A stretch of DNA of 38,906 bases from Setomelanomma holmii. Taxonomy: Eukaryota; Ascomycota; Dothideomycetes; Pleosporales; Phaeosphaeriaceae. Below the pieces are notes generated by a model. The model had not been told where the DNA came from and searched no databases. It saw only the letters and a program-made list of their open reading frames with translations. This document shows positions 8,917 through 19,317 of the stretch, in pieces (position 1 is the first letter of the stretch; every line of letters starts with the position of its first letter). The DNA is taken from NCBI GenBank assembly GCA_010015745.1, contig ML978346.1, forward strand, positions 1 to 38,906, in the 5' to 3' direction. Made by a program: the position numbers and the translations under genes.

Positions 8917-11203
8917 ATGGCGTCGCAAGGTCCTCTTCATACTCGCAGAGCCCGCGGGAAAACCCCACGGCAACAGCCCGGACATAGAAAGTCGCGAGGA
9001 TTAACGTGCAGCAAGTGCAGGACCCGTAAGGCATGTCATCCACTCTCAATGGGCTCTTAAGCTTATCTCGGATGCTGACCGTGCTCAGGTGCGCTGCGAT
9101 GGAGCCCAGCCTGCATGCAAGATGTGTGAGCTGTACAATGACGACTGTAGCTACGACAAGCCTCCTTCAATGTCGCTGCTACTTGCCATGGCCAAACGCC
9201 TGCAGGAAGCGGAGCAGACTATTGCAGATCTCCGGTCAGGGGAGGTTAGTGGACGAGATGAGATCACATCACCGACCATCACTACCTTTTCGCCTGTCGT
9301 GCAGTATTCACCTCCTGGATATCAGCAGATCTCAACGGCTGATGCTCCTCCGTTATCCAAACCAACGAATCACTCTATCTCCAACAATACTACCACCAAC
9401 GGAACCTGGAATGGGGTACCAGGGGCTTCGCCTCAGCCGAGCCGCACGCCAAAGCAACCCAGCGGCACAGAGTTAATGGTGGATGAACATGGTAACACTC
9501 GCTACTATGGACCCACTTCGGCAGTTCGAGAACCTTCACTGGAACTTAGTTCTCCCAATGCTGGCACCATGCAGCATTCTCCAGCGCAACAAACGTCCGG
9601 CACGCACAGCTCTTTAGCAGCGCATGCTCGAGAGTCGGCCATCTGGGAGGAATTTGCTGTCGGTAATGCGTCTCTCCAAACAGACATACCACGTCAAGTC
9701 ATTGCCAAACTTCTTCACATCCACTTCACTTGGGTAGGGCCTCCCTTTTTATGGGTCCATCGTTCTGCTTTCGTCCGTAAGTGTGACTGAACCCTCTTCA
9801 TGTCACTACCAGTGATTATGAGCCACCAGCTAATGCTAAGGTCCAGGCGACATGGCGACCGGAGGCAGCAATTACTCGGAGTTTCTCTTGCTGGTGTTGT
9901 GTGCCCATGCTGCCAGATACCTAAAGGATAGCAGTGCTGACATGTTGCTTAATCGAGCTCGTGCACTAATTGGGAATGCCATTCAGCAATCCAGTTCAGT
10001 GCCGACGATCCAAGCGCTGCTGCAGCTGAGTGCATCGGAGCTGGCTCAAGGCTCTATCTCGCAGACATGGATATATAGTGGCATCGCATTCCGAATGGCA
10101 AGTGACCTTGGGCTACAGTATAGCGGCGCTGTCAAAGGTCTCAATTCAGTCGATCTCGAGGTCCGGCGACGGCTTTACTGGAGCTGTTACTTCTGGGACA
10201 AAACGACCAGTCTATACACTGGTCGCATGCCTTCCATCACAGAGTCACCAGATGAAGGCTCTTTGATACACCTGGAAAGCGCTGCAGATGCTGACACATG
10301 GGTTCCCTACTTCGGAGACTCCGTGAATCTATGCAAGCTTCCAAATGGTCGGTACCCTCCCATGAGCAACCACATTGTTGCGTGTTTTGTCAACTCCTGC
10401 AAGCTCGCAGTCATCATCAATGATATGATCACTCGAATATATCATCGGCTCGGCCAAGGCATCATCGAAACGTCTTTTAAGGATATCAGATCCAGACTGG
10501 ATTCATGGCGAGCGCAGTCACCTGTATCTCTCAGATATGATCCCGAAGACTTGCCCTCAATAAGTCCCCCTCCTCACGTTATTTCACAAAAGTTAGCCTC
10601 TTCACTGTATTCCCATGGTAGTAATTGCTGACACACAGCAGTCTCCTCTACTTCGCCTCGATTATTTTGACCCATCGACCGTTCTGGTTGTTGTCTACTG
10701 ACTACCAAATCTGCGTTCAGGCAGCTCATGCTATTGAAGCATTAGTCGTGCTTTTCGAATCGACCTTCGACCTTTGCAACATCACATACCTGTTGGGATA
10801 CTGTATATACACGGGTGCATCCGTCCTCTTGGAAGAAGCGAAAAAGAACAGCAACTCTGCACAAGCGGTGCTGGGTACGTTTCTGCGCGCATTGAACTCT
10901 GGAATGAGACGATGCCGCCTCCTAGAACGTAGTCTCAACATCATCGTTAAAGAAATGGGTCGCTTGCAACCCACTACATCCCAGTCTTCGTTTCCAGAAA
11001 GGTCTTCTCGGTTCGAAGCGTCATCCGCAATAGGCACCTACGTCCCCGCATTCCCGTTCGTCGATGTAGCTGCCACCATGGATTTTGACATGGATCCGTA
11101 CTTTGACCGATCGGACGCTCTCTTCATGCATTCTCTTGACTCATTTCCCGAGATGCAGATGGACTTAGGCAGCATATTCGATGCTGGCAGCGCGGCGATT
11201 TGA
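8917..11203 (+). CDS. Zn2Cys6 fungal transcription factor with Fungal_trans domain
   Basis: This is a nuclear DNA-binding regulator of 703 residues in four exons (8917-9030, 9089-9776, 9847-10591, 10639-11203). The start is the ATG at 8917. The binuclear zinc cluster CSKCRTRK-VRCDGAQPACKMC...C (residues about 32-58) is completed only if a GC-AG intron (9031-9088) is removed; the nearby GT donor leads to a stop. A basic N-terminal arm (HTRRARGKTPRQ) precedes it, and a short coiled coil (LLLAMAKRLQEAEQTIADL) follows. The middle domain shows LLLVLCAHAARYLKD, YSGIAFRMASDLGL, EVRRRLYWSCYFWDKTTSLYTGRMPSI and LTHRPFW, typical of PF04082. The last intron ends in tandem CAGCAG acceptors. It is likely the pathway-specific activator of the four genes to its left. 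Confidence 0.92.
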
Positions 11204-11636
11204 GGCAATGAGAAGGATGTATGTACTGCTTCAAAGCGAAGCCACATACTTGATTCCCTTGCAACGTGGACTTTAACGTCATCTCCACACTTCACGGGCA
11301 GGTTATGACCGCAATCAATTGTTCTGAACGCACTAATATTGCTCAGGTTCATATGCACTGCCAAAGCGTCTAGACGGTCTGCACATGTGCAATCACCAGC
11401 CCATGGACATCATCAGCAACTTCGATCATTCTCTGAAGGCAGATTGCTTCTTCCTCTTCAGCAGCCATTACGTCACATTTTTTGTCGTGGCAGGCGCGGT
11501 GAAGGTGAATCGAGAGCTCGCCTTCCTCAATTGACCGGGCAGCTTCGTCAACAACAAAAACAACCCTCACCTCCAAAACTCTCCTTCCTTTCAACACCCA
11601 TCACGCCCATCGCAATATCCTCCCAAGGCACTCGCA
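11204..11636. other. Intergenic region
   Basis: No gene is supported in these 433 bp between two co-directional genes. The last 100 bp before the next ATG are rich in C and CAA/CTC runs, typical of a fungal 5' leader. Confidence 0.4.
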
Positions 11637-12566
11637 ATGTACCAAACCCAGCTTTTCCCGCTGGATCGCGCGTTTACTCGTAAGCGGCAACGGTGAGCTC
11701 CACCTTCGCTGCACGCCAAGTGCTCTTTGCTAATCAGGTGCAGTGGTAAACTCCTTCAAGGTCCTACGTCCGAGTCTCCCCCAGGTACCGACCAGTCAAG
11801 GTACGATCAACAAGCCGCTATCCCTACATATTCGCTAATCATGGCCAGGAGATCGAGGCCCTTCCATGGTGGCCAGCCTCCCAAAGCAAGCGATCTTCGG
11901 CTGCGTGCAATCATTAACCAGTCTTCTCGGTCAACAACGGGTATGTGCAATATTTTTCTAGACACCTCCACACTTCACTGACTTGCCATAACAGATGCGA
12001 TTCCCTCGAAGTCTGGACTGTCTACTTGTCGAATGCACTCCAAAGACCAGAGTCTAATCTGTAAGTTCGCCTCACGTACATGGGTTGCAGCGGTCGAGTA
12101 ACAACGGACAGCAAACATCTCAACCGATCAGCCTGTCCCCTCTGAAGCCCTCACAGTCGCCTATCCCAGTCCGTCTCTCCCAAGGTACCTGCCGCCCTAT
12201 TACATGCACATGTTCGAGAAACAAGACCTTTTCAAGGACGCACCAATCGCAGCCAAAGATCTAATCTGGTACACCGATCATGTCAACCGCCTACAGCATG
12301 GTCTCCCGTCTCCGATTGATGGTAAGATCAACACTGGGAAAGTGAACCCCTCGAAGTACGGCTCGATCTTGCAGAAGGATCTCGGACTTTGCTACGAAAC
12401 CTTCTTCACCTCCGAGTCGTGTCGTCATGGCAGCAGGTGTCGATGGCGCCACGATGAGCTGACCATGAAAGAGTGCCAGTGGCTGGAGGCGCTTGGTGCG
12501 AGATGTGTTCTTCGGCTGGTCGTTGCATGGGAGACCCCAAAGATCCCGGAGCTCACTCAGTGGTAG
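11637..12566 (+). CDS. Small CCCH-type zinc-finger protein
   Basis: The function is not known to me. Five exons (11637-11692, 11744-11800, 11849-11940, 11995-12060, 12112-12566) join in phase to give 241 residues starting MYQTQLFPLDRAFT. The N-terminal half is polar and Ser/Pro-rich, hence probably disordered. The C-terminal half contains QDLFKDAPIAAKDLIWYTDHVN and one finger of the form C-x9-C-x5-C-x3-H (about residues 184-204, LCYETFFTSESC...CRWRH). CCCH fingers commonly bind RNA or occur in mRNA-processing proteins; here that is only a suggestion. The first acceptor could be 11737 or 11743. I chose 11743 because of its distance from the branch site GCTAAT. Confidence 0.7.
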
Positions 12567-12839
12567 GGGCATGGTGATGGGCATGATGGAAGGAGTGTTT
12601 GTAGTTTCCAAAAACTTGCTTCGAAGTCATTCCATCAAGATCAATTCAAGCGCGCTTTGCGCTAGGAGCCAAATCGTGTGTGACCCTCATCTACCTAGCT
12701 CCTGTGTCGCATCCGACGACGAGTCTCATCTAGTCCTGCACAGGTGTTCGGATTCGCATTGAAGCGGAAGCGTAAATACCATCCTTCTTCTTCTACACAT
12801 GATAAACCCATAACATCTCTGCCAGTTTGTGGCATCTTC

Positions 12840-13467
12840 TTACCCACTCTTGCCCATCTCCTTCAAAACCCCAGCAATCTCCTCGATCACAACCTGATGA
12901 TCATCCCACTGCTTCAACCCGCTAACCACGCAAACCGCAACCGGTGTGTCGCACCCTTTGACATACACAGGCACTCCACCACCGTGAATCGCATACTCCT
13001 TTGCACTCTCACCAAGGCCCATCTTCTTCGCAAACAATTTCTCGTCGCCACCGTTGAACTTGTTGTGCAATTGCCACGTGCTGCAGCCAAAGCGAATGAC
13101 TGCGTTGCGCTTCCGGGAGACCCAGAAGTCGTTGTCCAGGGTTGTGCCCGTGTGTGTTACCTGTCTTGGCATCAATTATTTCACTCTTAACTTATTTCCC
13201 CCCGAGATGTTGGAAATTGAAGTATGAGATGTTGCTTACAGCATGGAATAATATATGCGCCGGCGTGCTCACGGTACTGATATGAATAACAGCAGGTTTG
13301 TCGAAGGTCAGAAGGCGCGTGCGCAGCGCAACACCGAGTTGAAACGCGACGGTCGCGTTCCAGTATGGGAACGGGGATGCGTGTTCTTGTGCGGCGATGG
13401 CGTCGATGGCGCGTGGTGCTTCGGAAATGGGCACGTGTTGGGGGATGGTGAGGTCTTGTGTCGCCAT
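12840..13467 (-). CDS. UPF0303 / HbpS-GlcG-like (DUF336) protein
   Basis: This is a 182-residue protein in two exons (13467-13240 and 13160-12840) separated by a 79-nt intron. The start is the ATG at 13467 (MATQDLTIPQ). The fold family is the small heme-associated DUF336/GlcG group. Signature segments are TPAHILFHA-VTHTGT across the intron, DNDFWVSRKRNAVIRFGCST, AIHGGGVPVYVKGCDTPVAVCVVSG and DDHQVVIEEIAGVL. Fungal members are uncharacterised; bacterial relatives bind heme or a small cofactor. It is convergent with the zinc-finger gene, with a 273-bp spacer between them. The coding strand shifts from C-rich in exon 1 to G-rich in exon 2. Confidence 0.85.
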
Positions 13468-13942
13468 TTTCGGGGGTGTGGTTTGCGATGGATCTAGTGT
13501 GAAGACTGGATGGACTTGAAAGAGAACTACTACTCGAACTGTATCAACCAAGTGTCGTGGGGAACTTAACTTTATTTGAAGTGCTGTTGAGCTAAGCTTT
13601 CGAGATTTAGGTCAAAATCTGCCGAATTGTGGTTCCACAAAGCGGAAGGGCCGATCTGTTGAAATTGCCGATTTAGGCTAGATCGCCGAGTAAATACATC
13701 ACGGTGACAGTCAGCTGTTTGTGCGAAGGTAGATGTCAAACATAGTCACAATCGTTTTTCGTATAATGCCAAACATTTTCAAGTGTAGTGTATGCTTTCA
13801 TTCATTACTCATTACTATGCTCCCAACTCGCCAATGCTATCATACAACCTTCGATGCCTTTTCCTTCGTCATGAAGTATTATGGTAGGCTAAATCGCCAT
13901 ACTATGTACAAGTACACTACTTTCATCAAGTACACAATGCGC
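13468..13942. other. Intergenic region
   Basis: These 475 bp hold the promoter of the UPF0303 gene and the 3' end of the ferritin-like gene, both on the minus strand. The 13700-13930 part is AT-rich with many ATTACT-type words. I see no gene. Confidence 0.4.
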
Positions 13943-15483
13943 TTAACCAGCCTGGTACAAACCAAGAGCGACAACGTGAGGGTTGATCATGCTCAAGTTG
14001 AATGGCGTCAGGAACGGATTGGCATCAGTGAGCGCAATGAACATGGTGTCGTTAGCCATTGGGTCACCCTCGTAGACCTCGCCAGCTGGCTGGTAGGTGT
14101 AACCAGTGTTGTTACCAGTGATCTCAAGAGGGGTGTATGTCAAGTTAAGCTGGCTGACCCATGCGACGTAGACAGGTGCGCCGGCAGAGGTAGATGTGAC
14201 GTAGGAGTTGTTGGGGCCAACGGCCAGGCCTGGAAGCTCCCAGGTCAAGTTTAGAAGCTTTCCTGGGAAGGAGAGAGGCTCAGAGTGGTTACGGGCAATG
14301 CCAGGTGCGCACGAGTAGCCGGGGTGTTCGGTCGCGTTCACGTTGACGCAGCTCTCGTCCGCAGGGATAGTGGAATCGCTCGGGTCAGCAACGCGGTTTC
14401 CAGCAACCTCATTGGGCTTGGTGTCGTTCGGCGAGAAGCGGTTAGGGTTAGCCTGGTTGTTGATGAACAACGCAGGGAAGTTCTGCCATGCGAGACGCGT
14501 GGTATTCTCAGGGCACTCGCTAATGTAAGGAGCGAGGTAGGTCCATGCCCAAGACTGGGGAATACCAGCCTCGAACCATACGGGCTGCGGTGGAAGACCA
14601 AGCATCTGGCGGAAAGAGAGCTGCTGGCGCGCCTCGGTGGCAATCGATTGAGACAGGAGCTGGGAAGCCTCACGTGAATCAAGATGGCTCAAGAAACCCC
14701 AAACACCAGACTCGCCCCACCGGGTGAGCTTCTGATTGAAATCGATGAACTCGCGAACCGTGCGGTATGGGTAGTTGTACGTGCACTGAGGAGCAGCAGT
14801 CTCTCCGAGCATGTTGGAAAGCAAAGTGGCGTGGCCAGTCTCCTGGATAGCCATGAAGGCAATGTAGGCGCGGTCCTCAGCAGTGAGACCTGCGTCAAGG
14901 AAGTCCTGGTCGGAGAAGATAGCAAGACCGTTGTTGAACAGATCAAGCTCAATCCACTCTTGGTACAGACCCAACATGAGAGACTCGTAGTCGAAGTCGC
15001 TGTTCACCATGTAACGGGGCTCAGTGCCATTGGTACCGAGACCACCGGCTGGCGCATACGGAATAGGCATTGGGTTCTGAGGCTTGCCATTGGTGTTGTA
15101 GTAGGTATGGGTAGGGTTCGGTGGCAGAGGCGCAATGGCCGTTCCAAGCGTAGCAGGTGCCTGCTCTGCGCCAATTGTTGTTGGTGTACCTGAGTATGGT
15201 CCATGGCTGGTAGCACCAGTCACGTCTGAACTTCTCCGGGGCGGAGCCGAGCCGACCATTGTGGGTTGCGCCTGTGTCGATTAGCATTTCGTTCTGCATT
15301 GCGGCACTTGAGTATACTTACAAGAACCTGGGAATCAGGACCAAACACGGTGGCGACGGAGCCAGTCGGTTCAGAGACCGAGAAGCTGGCATCAGCATTG
15401 GTGTACCCAGCCACTTGGGGCTTGGGTGCAGCAGCTGCAAGAGCCGCAAGCACCGAAGAGGTGAGAATTGCCTTGGTGAACAT
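13943..15483 (-). CDS. Rds1-type stress-response ferritin-like protein, secreted
   Basis: This 496-residue protein is of the family named for fission yeast Rds1. Two exons (15483-15322, 15271-13943) are separated by a 50-nt intron. The N-terminus is a clear signal peptide (MFTKAILTSSVLAALAAAAP). A ferritin-like helical domain follows: YESLMLGLYQEWIELDLFNNGL, RAYIAFMAIQETGHATLLSNML (E-x2-H metal-type motif) and a helix with SIATEARQQLSFRQML. The C-terminal third carries many N-x-S/T sites and beta-like repeats (NLTYTPLEITGNNTGYTY), consistent with secretion or wall attachment. A TATATATT box lies about 60 bp upstream of the ATG on the minus strand (near 15545). Family members are induced by nutrient or redox stress; the enzymatic activity is unknown. 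Confidence 0.88.
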
Positions 15484-16644
15484 GATGATGGTGTGTCAAG
15501 GCGTTTGTGATTACCGCAAAAGCAGCTGGGACGAGTTCAGACAATATATACGAGCACAAAGCATCCGAGCACTCCATATCGCGCTATTGATGTCGCCCGC
15601 ACGTCAATGACAGCAATTGCACTAGGTTACGTGCCTAACAGAGTCTGATGCTATGATTTCATGACTGGCCGAAGGCGGCAGTGGTAGGACAGGCATCGGA
15701 AAGCTGGCCACGACATGGGATTTTACAGATTCGATCGCGGCTCGTCCGCCAGCGAATCATCGAAGTCGCAGGATGGTCTAGTTCCAATAATTGTAGCCGG
15801 GGGCATGCGCGAACGCGTGGTTGCAAGGTTGTGGATCCCAAATATCCCGCATCCAAACGTGACGTCGTGATGAGCTGTGGGAGTTTTCGCGCCGCTAGTG
15901 CTCTCCACACTCGATGATGCACGGTCTCCAGACTTAAACAAGCCAATTATCAGATTTTGGCGACTTCGGCAGCTTCCTTGAGACGATTTGCCGCCGTGGG
16001 CTCCTTTGTGCTGAACAATTTGGCCAACTCTCGACCATTCCCCTCCGCGGACGCCAGCCTCGCGTTGCGCCTCATACACTGGCGTCCTCCTGGTTCCCTG
16101 TTATTTTGGCTGTTCCTGCATGCTCCAATTCAGTCAAATCTCCGTGCGACACGTGCTGATATGGGAAGCCCCGGTAGGAACATGACAGGGCGTCAACGAT
16201 CGTGCAGTTTTCGCGCATGTCGCTTGTTGTTGAGGTTCAACTGAGCCCGGGAAGCATACCCGTACCACCGACCGTTAAGTTAGCGATTTGCGATGATGTA
16301 AGGCTTGCGCACCGCCTCAACGCGGTGTCACGGGAATAGCGGAAGCACCAGAAGTGCGAATTATTGATTGCTAATACCAAGCATGCCATTGGCTTCTTCA
16401 TGGTCGCACTTGCACTCTGGAAGTTCGCATCAATAGCCCAGTCTCAACATCGACGTTGGTTGATTGCTTATACCACGCATCTCATTTGCTCCTTCGCGGT
16501 CACCATTAAACTTTGGAGGTTCGGATGAAGGGTCCAACATTAATGATCGATGTTAGAGACCGCCACGAACATCACAGGTAACATAGTTGCATAGGACCAC
16601 GCAAGCTGCATGCATGCTTTAAGCTTTCGTATTCCGAAGTCAAG
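15484..16644. other. Long intergenic region
   Basis: This 1161-bp stretch lies between the Rds1-type promoter and the 3' end of TRM1. No open frame here has a protein family signature. It contains a diverged tandem duplication (16361-16552) described separately. Confidence 0.45.
16361..16552. repeat. Diverged about 96-bp tandem duplication
   Basis: Two adjacent units (16361-16456 and 16457-16552) share blocks such as TGATTGCTAATACCA / TGATTGCTTATACCA, then GCAT..CATT.GCT.CTTC..GGTC and TGGA.GTTCG.AT.AA, at roughly 70-75% identity by eye. The units lie just 3' of TRM1 (minus strand). Origin and role are unknown. Confidence 0.6.
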
Positions 16645-18711
16645 CTATTTGGCTCGAGACATCGGGCCCCAGTTTTCGCGTGGCGCGAGCTGGTAACGTA
16701 CGAACTTGCCTCTGTCGCGATCTTTGCCCAGCTCTTCGTCTAGGTTCACTGGGAAGTCTACGCCCAAGTACGTAAAAGGCTGTGGTTGTGCTGCTGCAGG
16801 TGCACTAGTATCACTTGTCTCTCCATTGGGTTGTGCACTTTGCGTCTTTTGAGCCGGATCAGATGCTGGCAGATCTGACGCCTTCTCCACGTCCCCATTG
16901 AGTAAAAGGCCATCTGCATGAGTCTTTGCCATGATCGCAATTCCAGCACTCAACTTCTTGGGTTGGTTCTTGAGCGGTGCCCTTTGGCGAACCCACTCAA
17001 GCATAATATGCCAAATGTCTCTCCACGAGGCATTTGTTTTGACGGACCCTGGCTTACAGTGGCTCATTGTCACTTTGTAGCCTGCGTGTCGCAGCGCACC
17101 TCGTAAGGGTGCTAATGGTGGAGCTGAACAATGCAGTACCCTCGCGACCGAGCTGGGAATGAAGAAGAAGGGATGGTGATCTATTTCGGCCGGATCAGCC
17201 TTTGGTATCAGTGGATCAAGGATCTTGGGTTCTTTCGCCCCGTTCTTCGTGTCCTGCTTGACTCCGAAAGTGATCTCTTCCATGGCAGTACGCAGCATGC
17301 CCTCGACACGATCCATGGTCGGATATGTTTCTCGGTCGACTTCATTGAGCTGCGCTAGAATTCGCTGCACAAAGCCTACATTATGCAGCGGGCCGCCGTA
17401 CATGGGACCCGACAAGTGGGTCTTGAACCCGCAGTGCTGGCAGTGTCCATCTGCGGAAGGCGCAGAAGCGAAACTGTGCTTGTACCCCTTCTCGCCATTC
17501 TTGTTGCTTGTGATCTTGTTGCGCGCCAGAAATTGTGTTGACCATGCTCCACAGCCACTGTCGCAGTGATACACTATCATGGTTTTGCCTGCGAGCAGCT
17601 TGACATCATTTGGCGACTTCCGTATCCGCACGAAAACACGGATGTAGTAGTCGATGGACAACGAGAGCAGTGGCTCAATGGCCATGCCGTAACGCGCAGC
17701 TGAGGAGGCAATTGCGTGTAACAACAGGCGAAGACCGCCCTCGTGACATGGCTCGCCCTTCAACGGCAGCCCGCCATACTGTGAGTATGTCTTTTCCAGG
17801 TACCCATGTGATGCAAATATGGCAGAGTCGGTGCATGTCACACATAGTAGGCCATCGTGATTGATTGCTTGGATCGCGGAGTCGAGAAACGGCGCCGCTG
17901 TGCCATATGGGTCTAAATCGATGACATCGTACCCTTTTCTGTCGCAATAGCTGTACATGTAAGCTATCGCGTTTCCAGTCTTGGCTGTTATCTTGTCTTC
18001 GAGCTTGTTATGCTTCACGTTGAGCTTGATCGAGTCTACGGCATTTTGCGACATGTCGTTCGAGGTAATGTCGGTGGCGAAGGGTATCTCTTGCGCGTAT
18101 CGAAGAGCTCGGAGACCAGTGGCTGACAGGGCGTCCAGGATGCTGAACGAGGGTTTCCAGGTCTGCGCAGTGCCATTCGTTGTGGCTTGAGCCTCCTCCA
18201 TGGCATCTTCATGCTGTTTCTCGCCATTCTCAGCCACCTTCTGCTTCTTAGGTGGGGCGGGATCCTGGTCTGCTTCACTCTCGTCCAGCTTGCGCTTCTT
18301 GGATACGCCGTCTTCTACACCAGCAGCCTCTTCCGCGGTCTCTGTTGTCTCTGTATTGACAGCCTTCTCCTGCTTCCGTTGCTTCTTCTTCTCATTTTTC
18401 TTCTTGAGTTGCTCGTGTTTCTGAGTCTTCTGGTGTATAATATCCTGACCAAAAGTCTTGATCGCCAAAACGCTTAGATCGCGATTGAACTGCTGAATCG
18501 GGTTGTAAAAGACCTGTTGCCGTTGTGTGTCCTCCTTTGACAGTTTCGGGTCGGTCGATGTGGGAATGCCCTGAGGGACGAGTATGTGCGCCAGGCCTTC
18601 CTTGATTGTAGTGTATTCCTTCCCTTCGTGGCTGATAGCTTGGCCAGCGCGCGGGCGGGCTTCAATCGTAGCCGCAGGGGCTTCGGTCGTTGTTGCGCCT
18701 GGAGCGGCCAT
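16645..18711 (-). CDS. TRM1: tRNA (guanine26-N2)-dimethyltransferase
   Basis: This enzyme uses S-adenosylmethionine to make N2,N2-dimethylguanosine at position 26 of nuclear and mitochondrial tRNAs. It is intronless, 688 residues from the first in-frame ATG (18711). Landmarks: GKEYTTIKEGLAHILVP near the N-terminus, FYNPIQQFNRDLSVLAI, a Lys-rich insert (about 103-117) and KKRK-type nuclear signals, SILDALSATGLRALRYA (SAM motif, about 193-205), VIDLDPYGTAAPFLDSA (DPYG catalytic motif, about 267-270), and paired Cys zinc-binding positions (CDSGC and HCQHCGFKTHLSGPM). The open frame continues 5' of the ATG for another 51 codons to a TAG at 18865-18867. It encodes an Arg-rich leader without any ATG (see findings). 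Confidence 0.95.
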   Translation of the reverse strand: MAAPGATTTEAPAATIEARPRAGQAISHEGKEYTTIKEGLAHILVPQGIPTSTDPKLSKEDTQRQQVFYNPIQQFNRDLSVLAIKTFGQDIIHQKTQKHEQLKKKNEKKKQRKQEKAVNTETTETAEEAAGVEDGVSKKRKLDESEADQDPAPPKKQKVAENGEKQHEDAMEEAQATTNGTAQTWKPSFSILDALSATGLRALRYAQEIPFATDITSNDMSQNAVDSIKLNVKHNKLEDKITAKTGNAIAYMYSYCDRKGYDVIDLDPYGTAAPFLDSAIQAINHDGLLCVTCTDSAIFASHGYLEKTYSQYGGLPLKGEPCHEGGLRLLLHAIASSAARYGMAIEPLLSLSIDYYIRVFVRIRKSPNDVKLLAGKTMIVYHCDSGCGAWSTQFLARNKITSNKNGEKGYKHSFASAPSADGHCQHCGFKTHLSGPMYGGPLHNVGFVQRILAQLNEVDRETYPTMDRVEGMLRTAMEEITFGVKQDTKNGAKEPKILDPLIPKADPAEIDHHPFFFIPSSVARVLHCSAPPLAPLRGALRHAGYKVTMSHCKPGSVKTNASWRDIWHIMLEWVRQRAPLKNQPKKLSAGIAIMAKTHADGLLLNGDVEKASDLPASDPAQKTQSAQPNGETSDTSAPAAAQPQPFTYLGVDFPVNLDEELGKDRDRGKFVRYQLAPRENWGPMSRAK

Positions 18712-19317
18712 AATGGGCGAGATGTGTATTGCGCGCGTGGGGGAGCTACCGATAGCCCATGCTTTGCAGGAAAAGTTTCGAGGTGGGCTTTGGGCGCACA
18801 AACGGCGAATAATCAATAAGAAGACTGCCAGCTCCAGTGTTGTAGAGAATTCCCCGGACGTGGACTATAATGCTATTGTAACGCGTGCTTACAACGAAGG
18901 TAAAACTTATTTGTTCTGTCGCGTCTGCAGCTTGATCCAAAATTTTAGCCTCGGATTTAAGCTTGAAGTTGGCGGCTTGGTATGCGCAAGGCACATCCCC
19001 GCCATGTGTGAAAGAAACATCCAACATCAATCAAATCGTGCGCTCTCTAAAACAATGCAACCACAGGTCATCCTCACAATGGAGAGCAACAGTCTCGAAT
19101 AACCTCATGGCGTGCACTCAGTCTACGGTCTCTACATATTGGTAGGGAAGTGGCTGCCTAAAGATAGCTCTGTCAGACGCGTCCCGTCTCACAGCCACAT
19201 CCCCGCATGCAGTCTCCCATCTTCTTTTCTCTCCTTTCTATCTCCTCTGTTCTGTGATATACCAGCTTTTTCCCGTCGTACACTTCACATTCGTTCCACA
19301 TCTTCAACATCCTCAAC
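18712..19317. promoter_or_regulatory. Divergent promoter TRM1 / PPxY membrane protein
   Basis: These 606 bp lie between two divergent genes. The side next to the plus-strand gene has a long pyrimidine-rich tract (about 19210-19300), common in fungal leaders. The TRM1 side holds a non-ATG open leader (18712-18864). No TATA box is obvious for TRM1. Confidence 0.4.

Noticed and set aside
14448..14460. Telomere-like TTAGGGTTAG
   Set aside because: Only about one and a half units, within the coding sequence of the Rds1-type gene (Asn-Pro-Asn-Arg codons).
18814..18816. TTG at 18816 as the TRM1 start
   Set aside because: TTG is a poor eukaryotic start. The ATG at 18711 is the standard start, and a CTG at 18837 has better context for an extended form.
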